A DNA stretch of 64,000 nucleotides from Massilia violaceinigra (GTDB lineage Bacteria > Pseudomonadota > Gammaproteobacteria > Burkholderiales > Burkholderiaceae_D), in contig NZ_CP024608.1 of assembly GCF_002752675.1 (NCBI RefSeq), positions 1,798,001 to 1,862,000 of the forward strand, given 5' to 3'. The notes under the pieces were generated by a model, which saw nothing but the letters and a program-made list of their open reading frames with translations, was not told the origin of the DNA and made no database searches. Each line of letters starts with the position of its first letter. Position 1 is the first letter of the stretch. A program made the translations under genes and the position numbers. Shown one piece after another: positions 1 through 9,718 of this stretch.

Positions 1-549
1 CGCGTGCTGAAAGACGTGGAAGTACGCCAGGGTAGCGGCGCCAACGAAAAATGGGCGCGCCTGACCCCGTACGACGGCTTCAAGCTCGATTTTTTCATCG
101 AATTCAACCATCCGGCGGTGGACGGCACGACCCAGCGCGCGTTTGTCGACTTCGGCGACGTATCGTACGTGCACGACGTGGCACGCGCGCGCACCTTCGG
201 CTTCATGCAGGATGTGGAAAGCCTGCGCGGCATGGGCCTGGCGCGCGGCGGATCGCTCGAAAACGCGATCGTGATGGACGAGTACCGGATTCTCAATTCG
301 GATGGCCTGCGCTACGACGACGAGTTCGTGCGCCACAAGATCCTCGATGCGATCGGCGACTTGTATCTGGTCGGGCACCCGCTGCTGGCCGGCTACGAGG
401 CGCACAAGTCGGGCCACGCGCTCAACAACCTGCTGCTGCTCGAACTGCTCAAGCATCCGGATGCCTACGAGATCGTGGCGTTCGAAAAGCCCGGCAGCGC
501 GCCGCCGTCGTACGTACGCCAGATGGCGCGCGAGTGGGCGCTTACCTAA
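1..549 (+). CDS. lpxC: UDP-3-O-acyl-N-acetylglucosamine deacetylase, C-terminal part (5' truncated by window edge)
   Basis: LpxC is the zinc deacetylase that commits the cell to lipid A synthesis; it acts in the cytoplasm. The reading frame is open from base 1, so the start lies outside the window. The visible 182 residues carry the family's C-terminal landmarks: [13 protein letters not shown], the [13 protein letters not shown] segment, and the metal/catalytic region [22 protein letters not shown] followed by KSGHALNN. It ends with TAA at 547-549. The GC-rich inverted repeat that follows separates it from a DUF721 gene on the other strand, and secA lies beyond, an arrangement close to the usual lpxC-secA order of betaproteobacteria. 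The family assignment is by recognition and is very secure. Confidence 0.96.
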   Translation, partial: RVLKDVEVRQGSGANEKWARLTPYDGFKLDFFIEFNHPAVDGTTQRAFVDFGDVSYVHDVARARTFGFMQDVESLRGMGLARGGSLENAIVMDEYRILNSDGLRYDDEFVRHKILDAIGDLYLVGHPLLAGYEAHKSGHALNNLLLLELLKHPDAYEIVAFEKPGSAPPSYVRQMAREWALT

Positions 550-552
550 GAA

Positions 553-655
553 CCGTTGCCCCCGCACAGGCGGGGGCCCAAGGGATAACCGCAGTCTGTA
601 GCTGAACGAACGACTTGGACCCCCGCCGAGGGCCGCCTTGGCGCGGGGGCGACGG
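553..655. repeat. Inverted pair of REP-like GC-rich palindromes
   Basis: Two related units lie head to head after lpxC: 553-582 (CCGTTGCCCCCGC ... GGGGGCCCAAG) and 614-655 (CTTGGACCCCCGCC ... GCGGGGGCGACGG). Each can fold into a hairpin. The same core, GTCGCCCCCGC with its partner GCGGGGGCCCAAGTT, recurs at 13679-13782 and, more loosely, at 32170-32199 and 42002-42047. All copies are intergenic, as expected of REP-type elements. Whether this copy also ends lpxC transcription is not shown; there is no T run. Confidence 0.7.
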
Positions 656-695
656 TCTGAAGGCTTGCGGTCGCGGTATTCAAGCGCGAAGCTCT

Positions 696-1160
696 CTAGC
701 GCTGGCGCGCCGCCATCGCCTTGACGGCGGCGATCAGGGTGGCGTTGGCCGCCGTTTTCGGCAGCGCGTCGCCGAGCGCTTCAAAGGCCGACAAGGCCGT
801 GCCGGGCAAAATCAGCTGATGCGTGTGCACCACCGGCGCGATGCTGCGCGTGACCTGCACTTTCAATTTGATCTCGTCGATATGCCAGCCGCGCTTTTGC
901 AAGGCGCCCTGCAGCTTGGGCAGCTGCTGTTTGAGCTTGGCCGCGACGGCCGAACTGGGCGTGGCCAGCACCAGGCGCGCGTCTTCGAACGAGAGCACGT
1001 CGCAGTTGACGAACATCGGCGGCAGCGCCTTGGCGCAATCGCTCTGCAGGGTGGCCATGCGCATCGCCGTCGGCAGCAGGGCCGCGATCTTGTCATTGCG
1101 CTTGAGGAAATCGGTAGCGACAATCGAGGTGCGGCGCGTCTTGGTTCCGTAGATATGCAT
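696..1160 (-). CDS. DUF721 (DciA-like) domain protein
   Basis: A 154-residue protein of the DUF721 family, which includes DciA, a factor linked to loading of the replicative helicase in bacteria lacking DnaC/DnaI. The start was set at the ATG at 1160 (MHIYGTKTRR), because the frame upstream of it reads through low-quality sequence. Visible family features are the LKRNDKIAALLPTAMRM stretch at the N terminus, the LVLATPSSAVAAKLKQQLPKL segment in the middle and IDEIKLKVQ near the centre. It lies in opposite orientation between lpxC and secA. A replication role is an inference from the family only. Confidence 0.8.
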   Translation of the reverse strand: MHIYGTKTRRTSIVATDFLKRNDKIAALLPTAMRMATLQSDCAKALPPMFVNCDVLSFEDARLVLATPSSAVAAKLKQQLPKLQGALQKRGWHIDEIKLKVQVTRSIAPVVHTHQLILPGTALSAFEALGDALPKTAANATLIAAVKAMAARQR

Positions 1161-1330
1161 AAGGCGCAACATATCACAGCGCGCGGCGCCCCGCCACAAG
1201 GCGTGGCCGTACGGCGGGGCCAGAACGCCTTGCCGGAGTCATTTTATTAACTTTGTTTTGCCCTCGCCTCTTGAGTTCCGGGGCAATATCCCCAAGTGTG
1301 GCGAGATCGCATGATAAAATCACAGTCTTT

Positions 1331-1360
1331 TTGCCATAGTCGGCCGTTGGGTGATATGTT
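1331..1360 (+). promoter_or_regulatory. Candidate secA promoter
   Basis: TTGCCA at 1331-1336 and TATGTT at 1355-1360, with an 18-base spacer, match a sigma-70 type promoter moderately well and lie about 50 bases before the secA start. The assignment is inferred from sequence alone. Confidence 0.35.
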
Positions 1361-1411
1361 TTTGCTATCATTACGGCTTCTTTTTGCGGCGTCTTTTTCA
1401 AGAATTCAAGC

Positions 1412-4159
1412 ATGTCATTACTGACCCAGATTTTCGGTAGCCGCAACCAGCGGCTGCTCAAGCAATATCAAAAAACCGTGCGCGAGATTAACGCGCTCGA
1501 GCCACAGATCGAAAAGCTGTCGGACGCTGAACTTAAAGCGAAGACGCCGCAGTTCAAGGAGCGCGTCGCCAAAGGCGAAACGCTCGACCAGCTGCTGCCG
1601 GAAGCGTTTGCGGTCTGCCGCGAGGCGGCCAGGCGGGTGCTCAAGATGCGCCATTTCGATGTCCAGATGATCGGCGGCATGGTGCTCCACTACGGCAAAA
1701 TCGCCGAAATGGGTACCGGCGAAGGCAAGACGCTGATGGCGACCTTGCCGACCTATCTGAACGCGCTGTCGGGCAAGGGCGTGCACGTCATCACGGTCAA
1801 CGATTACCTGGCCCAGCGCGATGCCGAGTGGATGGGACGCCTGTATAGCTGGCTCGGCCTGACGACCGGCATCAACCTGTCGCAGATGGACCACAGCGTC
1901 AAGCAATCGGCTTACGCGTCGGACATCACCTATGGCACCAACAACGAATTCGGTTTCGACTACCTGCGCGACAACATGGTGTTCGAGGCGGGCGAGCGGG
2001 TCCAGCGCGGCCTCAATTTCGCCGTGGTCGATGAAGTCGACTCGATCCTGATCGATGAAGCGCGTACGCCGCTGATCATTTCGGGCCAGGCTGAAAACCA
2101 TACCGAGCTGTATCACCAGATTAATTCGCTGCCGGCCAAGCTGACCCTGCAGATCGGCGAAGAAACCCCGGACGGCAAGGGCGTGATCTCGGTCCCCGGC
2201 GACTATACCAAGGACGAGAAGGCGCACTCGGTGCTGCTGACCGAACGCGGTCACGAGAACGCCGAGGCGATGCTGACCCAAATGGGCTTGCTGCCGGAAG
2301 GCGCCTCGCTCTACGACGCCGCCCACATCACCCTGATCCACCACCTGTACGCGGCCCTGCGCGCGCACGCGCTGTACCACAAGGACCAGCATTACGTGGT
2401 GCAGAACGATGAAGTGGTGATCGTCGATGAATTCACCGGCCGCCTGATGACCGGGCGCCGCTGGTCCGACGGCCTGCACCAGGCAGTCGAAGCGAAGGAA
2501 GGCGTGCGTATCCAGAACGAGAACCAGACCCTGGCCTCGATCACGTTCCAGAACTACTTCCGCATGTACACCAAGCTGTCCGGCATGACCGGTACGGCCG
2601 ATACCGAAGCGTACGAATTCCAGGAAATCTACGGCCTCGAGACCGTGGTCATTCCGCCGAACCGTCCGTCGCAGCGCAAGGACCGCCAGGACCAGGTGTA
2701 CAAGTCCTCGGACGAGAAATACAACGCCATGCTGATCGATATCCGCGATTGCTACGAGCGCGGCCAGCCGGTCCTGGTGGGTACCACCTCGATCGAAAAC
2801 TCCGAGATGCTCTCGGCGATCCTCGACAAGGCCAAGCTGGCGCACAACGTCCTCAATGCGAAGCAGCATGCGCGCGAGGCCGAAATCATCGCCCAGGCGG
2901 GCCGTCCGAAGATGATCACCATCGCCACCAACATGGCCGGCCGTGGTACCGACATCGTTTTGGGCGGTAACGTCGAAAAGCAGATCCAGATCATCGAAGC
3001 CAATGCGGCGCTGCCGGACGCCGACAAGGCGGCCCAGGCGGAAAAGCTGCGCAGCGAGTGGAAGTCCCTCAACGAGCACGTGGTGGCCGCCGGCGGCCTG
3101 CACATCATCGGCACCGAACGCCACGAATCGCGCCGGGTCGACAACCAGCTGCGTGGCCGTTCCGGCCGCCAGGGCGATCCGGGTTCGTCGCGCTTCTACC
3201 TCTCGCTCGACGACGCGCTGCTGCGCATCTTCGCGGGTGACCGCGTGCGGGCCATCATGGACCGCCTGAAAATGCCGGAAGGCGAACCGATTGAAGCGGG
3301 CATCGTCTCGCGCTCGATCGAGTCGGCCCAGCGCAAGGTCGAAGCGCGCAACTTCGACATTCGCAAGCAGCTGCTCGAGTACGACGACGTGTCCAACGAC
3401 CAGCGCAAGGTGATCTACACCCAGCGTAACGAACTGCTCGAGACGACCGACATCGGCGAACTGATTGCATCGCTGCGCGCCGGCGTGTTCACCGACGTGG
3501 TGCATGCGTACGTGCCGGAAGAATCGGTCGAAGAGCAATGGGACATCGCCGGCCTGGAAGCGACCCTGGCCAGTGAATGGCAGCTCAACGTGCCGCTGGC
3601 GCAAATGCTGGCCACCGATACCAGCATGACCGACGACGACATCCTGGCGCGCGTGCTGGCCGCGGCCGACGCTTCGTACGAGAGCAAGATCGCCATCGTC
3701 GGCAAGGAATCGTTCGGCGGCTTCGAGCGCAACGTCATGCTGCAAAGCGTGGACAGCCACTGGCGCGAACACCTGGCGGCGCTGGACCATCTGCGCCAGG
3801 GTATCCACCTGCGCGGCTATGCGCAGAAGAACCCGAAGCAGGAGTACAAGCGCGAAGCGTTCGAGCTGTTCGGATCGATGCTGGACATGATCAAGAACGA
3901 AGTGATCCGCATGGTGATGACGGTGCGCATCCAGTCGCGCGAAGAAATCGACGCCGAAGCGGCGATGCACCAGTCGCACGTGGAAAACGTCAGCTACCAG
4001 CACGCGGACTTCAATCCCGACGCGGCGCCGGAAGATTTGCTGGCGCCGGTCGGCAATCCGGGCGAAGACGAGATGCTCGGACCGAAGGTCGGCCGCAACG
4101 ACCCATGCCCTTGCGGCAGCGGCAAGAAGTTCAAGGCATGCCACGGCAAGCTCGCATAA
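1412..4159 (+). CDS. secA: Preprotein translocase ATPase SecA
   Basis: SecA is the ATPase motor that drives unfolded precursors through the SecYEG channel. The 915-residue length is normal for betaproteobacteria. The sequence shows the Walker A motif GTGEGKT at about residues 101-107, the DEVD box in [23 protein letters not shown], the second nucleotide-binding motif region with [10 protein letters not shown], the [23 protein letters not shown] helicase segment, and the C-terminal zinc-binding SecB-contact tail [14 protein letters not shown]. The ATG at 1412 gives the canonical N terminus [12 protein letters not shown], although the ribosome binding site is weak. A strong terminator follows at once, so it appears to be transcribed alone. 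Confidence 0.98.
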   Translation: MSLLTQIFGSRNQRLLKQYQKTVREINALEPQIEKLSDAELKAKTPQFKERVAKGETLDQLLPEAFAVCREAARRVLKMRHFDVQMIGGMVLHYGKIAEMGTGEGKTLMATLPTYLNALSGKGVHVITVNDYLAQRDAEWMGRLYSWLGLTTGINLSQMDHSVKQSAYASDITYGTNNEFGFDYLRDNMVFEAGERVQRGLNFAVVDEVDSILIDEARTPLIISGQAENHTELYHQINSLPAKLTLQIGEETPDGKGVISVPGDYTKDEKAHSVLLTERGHENAEAMLTQMGLLPEGASLYDAAHITLIHHLYAALRAHALYHKDQHYVVQNDEVVIVDEFTGRLMTGRRWSDGLHQAVEAKEGVRIQNENQTLASITFQNYFRMYTKLSGMTGTADTEAYEFQEIYGLETVVIPPNRPSQRKDRQDQVYKSSDEKYNAMLIDIRDCYERGQPVLVGTTSIENSEMLSAILDKAKLAHNVLNAKQHAREAEIIAQAGRPKMITIATNMAGRGTDIVLGGNVEKQIQIIEANAALPDADKAAQAEKLRSEWKSLNEHVVAAGGLHIIGTERHESRRVDNQLRGRSGRQGDPGSSRFYLSLDDALLRIFAGDRVRAIMDRLKMPEGEPIEAGIVSRSIESAQRKVEARNFDIRKQLLEYDDVSNDQRKVIYTQRNELLETTDIGELIASLRAGVFTDVVHAYVPEESVEEQWDIAGLEATLASEWQLNVPLAQMLATDTSMTDDDILARVLAAADASYESKIAIVGKESFGGFERNVMLQSVDSHWREHLAALDHLRQGIHLRGYAQKNPKQEYKREAFELFGSMLDMIKNEVIRMVMTVRIQSREEIDAEAAMHQSHVENVSYQHADFNPDAAPEDLLAPVGNPGEDEMLGPKVGRNDPCPCGSGKKFKACHGKLA

Positions 4160-4180
4160 AGCGCCCGGCATGACCAAAAG

Positions 4181-4216
4181 GGGAGGCAGAACGTGATGTT
4201 CGGCCTCCCTTTTTTT
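4181..4216 (+). terminator. Rho-independent terminator of secA
   Basis: GGGAGGC (4181-4187) pairs with GCCTCCC (4203-4209). An inner GAAC/GTTC stem extends the hairpin, and seven T residues follow. It sits 21 bases past the secA stop. Confidence 0.92.
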
Positions 4217-4260
4217 ACGCCCCTATCAGATTACATTCCTATCCAATCAAGGAGCCTCTC

Positions 4261-5268
4261 ATGACCTATCCGGTTTACCGCAGCGCCCCGGCGGCGTGCG
4301 CCTTCGCACTCGTCATTTCTTCGCCGCTGGCGCACGCGGGAAAATACGATGCCGACCGTCCCGGCAGCGCCGATCATCCGCTGGTGTCGCGCTATGCCGG
4401 CTCGACCTTGTACCTGCATGGCGAAGAAAACTACGCCGGCGCGCGCACGCTCGTTGCCGGTAAAAACGGCCCGGTCGAGAAGACGGTCGAAGGCAAGATC
4501 TCGAACCGGATCTATTTTGGACCGAAGGGACGCGGGTCGCTCGAGATCTTCCGCAATTACCAGGCCGCGCTGCGCAGCGCCGGCTTCGACACCCTGTACG
4601 AATGCGAGGCTGCGCAGTGCGAGAAAGACCGCACCCAGTCGAAGATCGTGCGCTGGGCCCAGGGCGCGCAGTGGGTCGACAATGGCAATAGCGATGCCTA
4701 TGTGATCCGCCTGTTCGAATACAAGCCGGGCTTCCACTACATCCACGCGCGCAAGGACGCGCCGGCGGGCCCGGTGGACGTGCAGATCGCGCTGCGCACG
4801 GGCGAGGAGAGCGATGCCAACGTCCAGGGCCGCGCGCAGCAATTCATGCAGGTGATCGAGTCGGCCAGGGTGGAGCAGGGCAATGTGACGGTCGACGCCA
4901 GCGCCATCGGCGCGGCCCTCAAGAAGGATGGCCGCATCGCCTTGTACGGCATTCTGTTCGATACCAGCAAGGCAGTGATCAAGCCGGAATCGAAGGACAC
5001 GCTCGAGCAAATGGCCAGGTCGCTCAAGAACGACCCGGGCGTGAACGTGTTCATCGTCGGGCACACCGACAATCAGGGCGCGGTCGATGCCAACCTCGCG
5101 CTGTCGCGCAAGCGCGCGCAGGCGGTGGTGGACGCATTAAGTGGGCAGTACGGAATCGCCGCGGCGCGCTTGCAGCCGCACGGCGTCGCCAACCTGGCGC
5201 CGGCGGCGAACAATGCCGACGACGCTGGGCGCGCGCGTAACCGCCGCGTTGAAATGGTGGTGCGTTGA
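4261..5268 (+). CDS. OmpA-family protein with N-terminal DUF4892-like domain
   Basis: A 335-residue envelope protein. A signal peptide ends near SSPLAHA. The N-terminal part contains the DUF4892-like pattern PGSADHPLVSRYAGS. The C-terminal ~110 residues form an OmpA-type peptidoglycan-binding domain: GILFDTSKAVIKPES, the NVFIVGHTDNQG motif and RARNRRVEMVV at the end. The expected place is the outer membrane or periplasm, anchored to the cell wall. The stop overlaps the start of the next gene (TGATG), so the two are co-translated. The start ATG follows an AAGGAG ribosome binding site. The exact role is unknown. Confidence 0.85.
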   Translation: MTYPVYRSAPAACAFALVISSPLAHAGKYDADRPGSADHPLVSRYAGSTLYLHGEENYAGARTLVAGKNGPVEKTVEGKISNRIYFGPKGRGSLEIFRNYQAALRSAGFDTLYECEAAQCEKDRTQSKIVRWAQGAQWVDNGNSDAYVIRLFEYKPGFHYIHARKDAPAGPVDVQIALRTGEESDANVQGRAQQFMQVIESARVEQGNVTVDASAIGAALKKDGRIALYGILFDTSKAVIKPESKDTLEQMARSLKNDPGVNVFIVGHTDNQGAVDANLALSRKRAQAVVDALSGQYGIAAARLQPHGVANLAPAANNADDAGRARNRRVEMVVR

Positions 5269-6047
5269 TGCGCATTCCCTTGACGATGCTGGGCGCCCTG
5301 CTGGCCGGGGGCGCGCTCGCCGCCGCACCGGCGATCGAGCAGATCCTGCCGCCGGCCGGCTTGTACCGGCTCGATTCGGCGTCCACCAGCAGCATTCCGG
5401 CCCCGGCGCCGGCCAACCGGGTCGACACCAGGGTCGACGGCGCCAACGGCGACATCGTGCGGCGCGAACGCGTCGCCGGGGCCGACTCGGGCGACAAGCT
5501 ATATGAAGGCAAGGGGCCGGTCACGCACTGCATCCGGCCGCGCCGCATCTCGGACGCGCTGTATTCCTCGGCGGTGGCGCTGGCGTCCTGCCCGGACCAG
5601 TCCAGCCAGGTCGGCGCGGACGGCGTGGTGGTGCATACGGCGAACTGTCCGGCGGCGGTGGTCACGCTGACCATCCGCCGCATCGACAAGGTCACCTGGG
5701 AATACGATACCGTCAGCGCCACCCGCACCGGCGACCCCGCGGCGGACCTGGCATGGATGCGTCCCGTGCTCGAACGCGAAGCGGCCGAAGGCAAGACGCC
5801 CGAGGCGCGCGCCAGGGCGGCGCAGCAGTTGCTTGACCTGCCACGCCTGCAGCGCGAACTGGCGGAAAAGCAGGTGGCGGTCAATGTGCAGTACGCAAAA
5901 GCCCTGCGCGAGGCGAAGACGCCCGCGGAAGCGGCAGCGGTGCGCGCGACGATGGCGCAGTCGGGTAAATCGGTGGCCACCGAGGCGCGCCAGCGGGTGC
6001 GCTGGACCCGTATCGGCAACAGCTGCGCCGCCGGCGCGGGCAAGTGA
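5268..6047 (+). CDS. Exported protein of unknown function, coupled to the OmpA-like gene
   Basis: A 259-residue protein beginning MRIPLTMLGALLAGGALAAAPA, a clear signal peptide. The mature part begins with a Pro/Gly-rich stretch (LPPAGLYRLDS), has four spaced Cys residues in its middle and near its end that could form disulfides, and then an Ala/Glu/Arg-rich helical stretch from about residue 165. I do not recognise the family. Its ATG overlaps the stop of the OmpA-like gene, so the two products probably act together in the periplasm. The start is fixed by that overlap. Confidence 0.7.
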   Translation: MRIPLTMLGALLAGGALAAAPAIEQILPPAGLYRLDSASTSSIPAPAPANRVDTRVDGANGDIVRRERVAGADSGDKLYEGKGPVTHCIRPRRISDALYSSAVALASCPDQSSQVGADGVVVHTANCPAAVVTLTIRRIDKVTWEYDTVSATRTGDPAADLAWMRPVLEREAAEGKTPEARARAAQQLLDLPRLQRELAEKQVAVNVQYAKALREAKTPAEAAAVRATMAQSGKSVATEARQRVRWTRIGNSCAAGAGK

Positions 6048-6184
6048 TACCGCAGGGCGGCGTCGTGCCGGCGCCACGGTCATGGCGTTGCAGGTAGGTA
6101 AGATTGGTTCTAGTTGATGGCACACAACAATAGCAAGCGCGCTTCCTGCAATGGTTAGGTTTCATTGCCAACCAGGAGGACCTT

Positions 6185-6454
6185 ATGAAAGCCATTTTCG
6201 CCGCTGTCGCTGTTTCGGCATGCTTGCTGCTCGCGGTGCTGGGAGGAGTGCTTCCGTTGCGGTCTTCACACACAGACGCGGGGGCGGACGCTCGGCAGGC
6301 CGGCCTGCAGTGCCCGGCTAACAGCATGTTGGAAGGAAGCCGGTGCGCATGCCCGGACGCGACCAGCTGGACCGGGTCGGAATGCATGCAGGTGTGGTCC
6401 AGTTCGGGCCGCAAGGTGGCCGCCGTGGCGCCACCGCAGCCGGCGCAGCAGTAG
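6185..6454 (+). CDS. Small exported or membrane-anchored Cys-containing protein
   Basis: An 89-residue protein of unknown function. Residues 1 to about 25 are a hydrophobic export signal or anchor (AVSACLLLAVLGGVLPL). The rest is short and carries four Cys residues (LQCPANSMLEGSRCACPD and SECM), followed by a Pro/Ala/Gln tail. A strong ribosome binding site, AGGAGGA, lies eight bases before the ATG, which supports real translation despite the small size. Confidence 0.6.
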   Translation: MKAIFAAVAVSACLLLAVLGGVLPLRSSHTDAGADARQAGLQCPANSMLEGSRCACPDATSWTGSECMQVWSSSGRKVAAVAPPQPAQQ

Positions 6455-6521
6455 CGTGCCGGCGCTGACGTAAAGAGATTGAGGCGGCCATCGGACGACG
6501 GCCGCCGCTGATGCTTGCTGC

Positions 6522-7835
6522 TTATTTGGCGCGGCGCTTGGCCGGCTTTTTGGCGCCAGCCGCCGGCTTCTTGCTGTCCGTCGGCAGGGCGATCGCCTTG
6601 CCGTTGACGGTCAGCTTGCCCGCCTTGAATTCCACCATCGATACCAGCACGCCATCGTCCAGGCGCGCATAGCCGTCGGCGGTCGCCTTGTCCACTGCCA
6701 TGTCGGCCAGGCTCTTGGCGGTCGAGTCCAGCAACTCCGTCGATGGCGTTTCACCCTTTTTGGTGGCCTGGTTCTGCGCCACATTGCGCGCGATGGCGGT
6801 GACCAGCGCAACCGGCACGCGCATCTCAAAGCGCCCGTCCAGCTTTTTCATCAGGGCGGCGGTCGAGTTGAAGTCCTTGTCGACCGTCTTGCCCAAAGTC
6901 AGGTGGCCCTTCATCAGCGCGCGGTGACCGCGGTAGCCTGCACTCATCTCGGTGAGCTCGATCGCCGTGCCGCGTGCCGCCATGCCCTTGGCGAAGGCCT
7001 TGAGCTGCGGGCCGATAGCGGCCAGGTCCGGCTCGGCGCCCGGCTTGGTCGTCTTTTGCATGGCTTTGCTCAACTGCTCCAACGACATCATATCGAGCTT
7101 GGTCATCCGGAACGACATGCGCATGTCGTCGATCTTTTCATCCATGACCGTGATCAGCCTGATGCCGAAGTCGCTCCCGATGTCGTAATCCTTGCCGTTC
7201 TCGGACACCTCGGAGGTGACCGACAGGCCTTCCATTTTCATGACCACCGGCTTGTCCTTGCCGGTCACGTCGATCGACTTGACGTCCGCGCGCGCCGTGC
7301 CGAGCCACACATCGTCGTTGTTGCGGCGCTGGCTGCTTTGCAGGGTCATGTCGTTGACGACGACGTCGGCGCTTTTCAGGTTGGCTGTGAGGCGTGGCCA
7401 GGCGCCGGTGCCCGTCAGCGTGCGGCCGGCCTCGTCGGTCACGACGTTGATCTTGAGCGCGTCCCACGACCAGTTCTGCTCGTTCAAATCGGCGTAGCTG
7501 TGCGCCGGAAGCGCAATATCGAAGCCGACCATGCCGGCCGCCGCCGGCGCGCGCGTGACGCTGTACGGCCGTGCCGAGCCGAACACGGTTTTGAGTTTCG
7601 CGGCGGTTGGCGCCGAGAACTCGAACACTGCCAGCTTGTCGAAAATGGGAATCGGATTGCCCTTGGCCCAATAGAAATTGCGTTCAAGTTCGTCCGCTGC
7701 CGCCGCAACGGCCTCGACCATGTTCGATTCGATCTTGGCCACGGGCACTTTGTCAGCGGCGGGACGTTCCGCGGCGAAGGCGGGGAAGGAGGTCAGCAGG
7801 GCTGTGCAGAGGAGAAGTTTTTTCACGGGGTTCAT
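6522..7835 (-). CDS. DUF945 (YdgA-type) exported protein
   Basis: A 437-residue protein resembling the DUF945/YdgA family of Gram-negative envelope proteins. The start was placed at the ATG at 7835, giving MNPVKKLLLCTALLTSFPAFA, a standard signal peptide; upstream in-frame ATGs would break it. The body alternates beta-rich segments of the family type (ADVVVNDMTLQSS, DYDIGSDFGIRLITV) with a helical stretch (LEQLSKAMQKTTK), and the C terminus is a Lys/Arg/Ala-rich tail (KKPAAGAKKPAKRRAK) that may bind acidic partners. There is no ribosome binding site before the ATG; instead a palindrome occupies the leader. The function of the family is not settled. Confidence 0.75.
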   Translation of the reverse strand: MNPVKKLLLCTALLTSFPAFAAERPAADKVPVAKIESNMVEAVAAAADELERNFYWAKGNPIPIFDKLAVFEFSAPTAAKLKTVFGSARPYSVTRAPAAAGMVGFDIALPAHSYADLNEQNWSWDALKINVVTDEAGRTLTGTGAWPRLTANLKSADVVVNDMTLQSSQRRNNDDVWLGTARADVKSIDVTGKDKPVVMKMEGLSVTSEVSENGKDYDIGSDFGIRLITVMDEKIDDMRMSFRMTKLDMMSLEQLSKAMQKTTKPGAEPDLAAIGPQLKAFAKGMAARGTAIELTEMSAGYRGHRALMKGHLTLGKTVDKDFNSTAALMKKLDGRFEMRVPVALVTAIARNVAQNQATKKGETPSTELLDSTAKSLADMAVDKATADGYARLDDGVLVSMVEFKAGKLTVNGKAIALPTDSKKPAAGAKKPAKRRAK

Positions 7836-7865
7836 TGATAAATAGTTAATGTTTAACATTATCAA
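7835..7865. promoter_or_regulatory. Dyad in the leader of the DUF945 gene
   Basis: TTGATAA (7835-7841) and TTATCAA (7859-7865) form an inverted repeat, and AATGTTTAACATT (7848-7860) is a second palindrome inside it. It sits directly upstream of the start codon on the minus strand, where a ribosome binding site would be expected. An operator or an RNA hairpin are both possible. Confidence 0.35.
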
Positions 7866-7934
7866 GCAAATGACTTTACTTGTCATCAAGCATTTTTGCG
7901 GTTGTGATTAAGCAACAAAACCAAGCGCCAAGCC

Positions 7935-9485
7935 TCAGTCCGTGGAGAAAGTCGGGGTCGCGAAGCCGTATTCCAGGAACTTGCGTTGCATTTCCGCGAC
8001 ATTGGCGCGCTGGGTTGCGTTCAGGCCCGCCCACGCTCCCGGCAGTACCTTGCGCAGGTAGCGCGCCCCCTTCTCGAAATCCTCGCGCGCCTCGTCCTTG
8101 CGTCCCAGCGCTTCGAGCGCCTGGCCGCGCATCCAGTACGCATCCGTATAGTCGGGTTGCGCGGGCAGGCCGGCGGTGATGGCGCTGACGGTTTCCTCGT
8201 AGCGTTTCAGGGTGAAGAAGGCGCGCGCGAGGTTGTATTGCACCGGCATGCTGACCCAGCCCATGGCACGGTCCAGCTCCTCGGCCTTGTGCAGCGTTTC
8301 CAGTTCTTCCTTGTATTCCTTGCGGCCGCGCTGGGCCGCTGCGTGCTGCATCGTCTCCGTGAGCAGCCGCCGCAGGCGCACCTTGCGCGCGGCCGCCTGC
8401 TTGCTGTCGAACTGCGGATCGGCCACCGTGCTGGTGGCGCAGCGGGCATGGGTCGCCGCGCCATTCTCGCCCCACGCGCGCAGGTCGATCTGCTGGCCGA
8501 GGCGCGCGAGCACGGGCGCCATGGCGCCGACATCGTTTGCCAGGCAGGCGAAATAGGCGTACGCGTTCAGGTTCCACGGGTCCGGATACTGCGCGACCAG
8601 GGCCTCGAAGCTGGCGCGCATGGTCGGCCAGTCGGCCTGGCTGACCTCGAAGATTTTTCCCTTGTAGGCCGTTTGGTCCATGTACCAGTACAGGCGCGCA
8701 TACATGGCACCTTGTTCCTTGCCGCCGACATTGTTCAGGTCTTGCGCGAGCTGCTCGACCGCGTCCGGCGCGCCGCCCCAGTGGGCCATCGAGTAGCCGG
8801 CGGCCGTGAAATACGCTTCGTGGTAGTTGGGATGGCGCGCCATCGCCGCGCCGATCTTTTTCTGGTAGCGCTCTTGCGTGAACTGGCTTGTGAATGGCAA
8901 CACCTTGAGCATGGCGCGATGCCATTCCGGGTCATCGGCCTTGGCGGCCAGCACCTGCGTTTCCTCCAGCACCCGCATGGCCGCCGCCGAACCCTGACTG
9001 AGGTCGCGCCGCTGCTTTTCCGTGAGCGTGTTGTAGTAACCCGAACCGCGGTCCGCTTCGGCGCGCTTGATCAGCATATAGGCCTCGAACAGCCGCGCCG
9101 GCACCGACTTGGGATATTGTTTCTGCCACGCCTTGGCCTGACCCTGCACCGTATCCCAATAAGCCGCATCGGTGCTCCACTGGCCGAATGCGCGCAGCTG
9201 GTTGTAGAACTGCGCCTGTTTCCAGATGCCGTTGGGGGTGCGCTGGCCGGCACCCCGGATCTTCCGATACAGCGCTTCGAGACCCTTGTAATCGCGCGCC
9301 TGCAGATAGCGCAGCGTTTCGCTGGCCAGCTCTTCGCGCACATGCCTGTCGGCGCTGCCTTGCGCTGCCGTGGCGGCTGGCGGCTGCGCTGCGGCGTGGC
9401 TGAACGCAGGCGCGGCAAGGCAGGCCAGCAGGATGGCAAGGCGGGCCGGCCGGCGCGCGCGTGGAATCAGGGTCGGGAAAATCAA
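7935..9485 (-). CDS. Exported tetratricopeptide-type protein, DUF4034-like
   Basis: A protein of about 516 residues. The best start is the TTG at 9485 with AGGA before it, giving [31 protein letters not shown], a signal peptide with a basic N region; an ATG at 9572 would add an unlikely extension. The N-terminal half has Trp-rich helical segments of the DUF4034 kind ([36 protein letters not shown]). The C-terminal part has TPR-like helices ([58 protein letters not shown]). Such repeats bind other proteins. The partner and role are unknown. Confidence 0.7.
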   Translation of the reverse strand: MIFPTLIPRARRPARLAILLACLAAPAFSHAAAQPPAATAAQGSADRHVREELASETLRYLQARDYKGLEALYRKIRGAGQRTPNGIWKQAQFYNQLRAFGQWSTDAAYWDTVQGQAKAWQKQYPKSVPARLFEAYMLIKRAEADRGSGYYNTLTEKQRRDLSQGSAAAMRVLEETQVLAAKADDPEWHRAMLKVLPFTSQFTQERYQKKIGAAMARHPNYHEAYFTAAGYSMAHWGGAPDAVEQLAQDLNNVGGKEQGAMYARLYWYMDQTAYKGKIFEVSQADWPTMRASFEALVAQYPDPWNLNAYAYFACLANDVGAMAPVLARLGQQIDLRAWGENGAATHARCATSTVADPQFDSKQAAARKVRLRRLLTETMQHAAAQRGRKEYKEELETLHKAEELDRAMGWVSMPVQYNLARAFFTLKRYEETVSAITAGLPAQPDYTDAYWMRGQALEALGRKDEAREDFEKGARYLRKVLPGAWAGLNATQRANVAEMQRKFLEYGFATPTFSTD

Positions 9486-9718
9486 GGCAGTCCTTCGGGA
9501 TCGATTATGTTTGGGCGACTCGTGGCGTCCGGATGACGCTGACGTTAATGCCAGACGGATATTGTTACACATCGTCTACAGCGCATCCACAGCGGGGCCC
9601 CGGATCGTGTCGCGCCCGCCCCGGCGTGCGGCGCACGACGCGCCGTGGCAGTTGCATCCCGCATATCGTTTCAAGCGTTACAATAGCGGCTTCCCACTTC
9701 ACTGCTAGAGAATCCGCC

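Noticed and set aside
1174..1461. 95-residue open frame antisense across the secA promoter and start
   Set aside because: It overlaps the secA start and the DUF721 promoter side, lacks a ribosome binding site and matches nothing.
1418..4177. 919-residue open frame antisense to secA
   Set aside because: It mirrors secA codons, is rich in Arg, His and Val with no family match, and has no ribosome binding site. Such frames are common opposite GC-rich genes.
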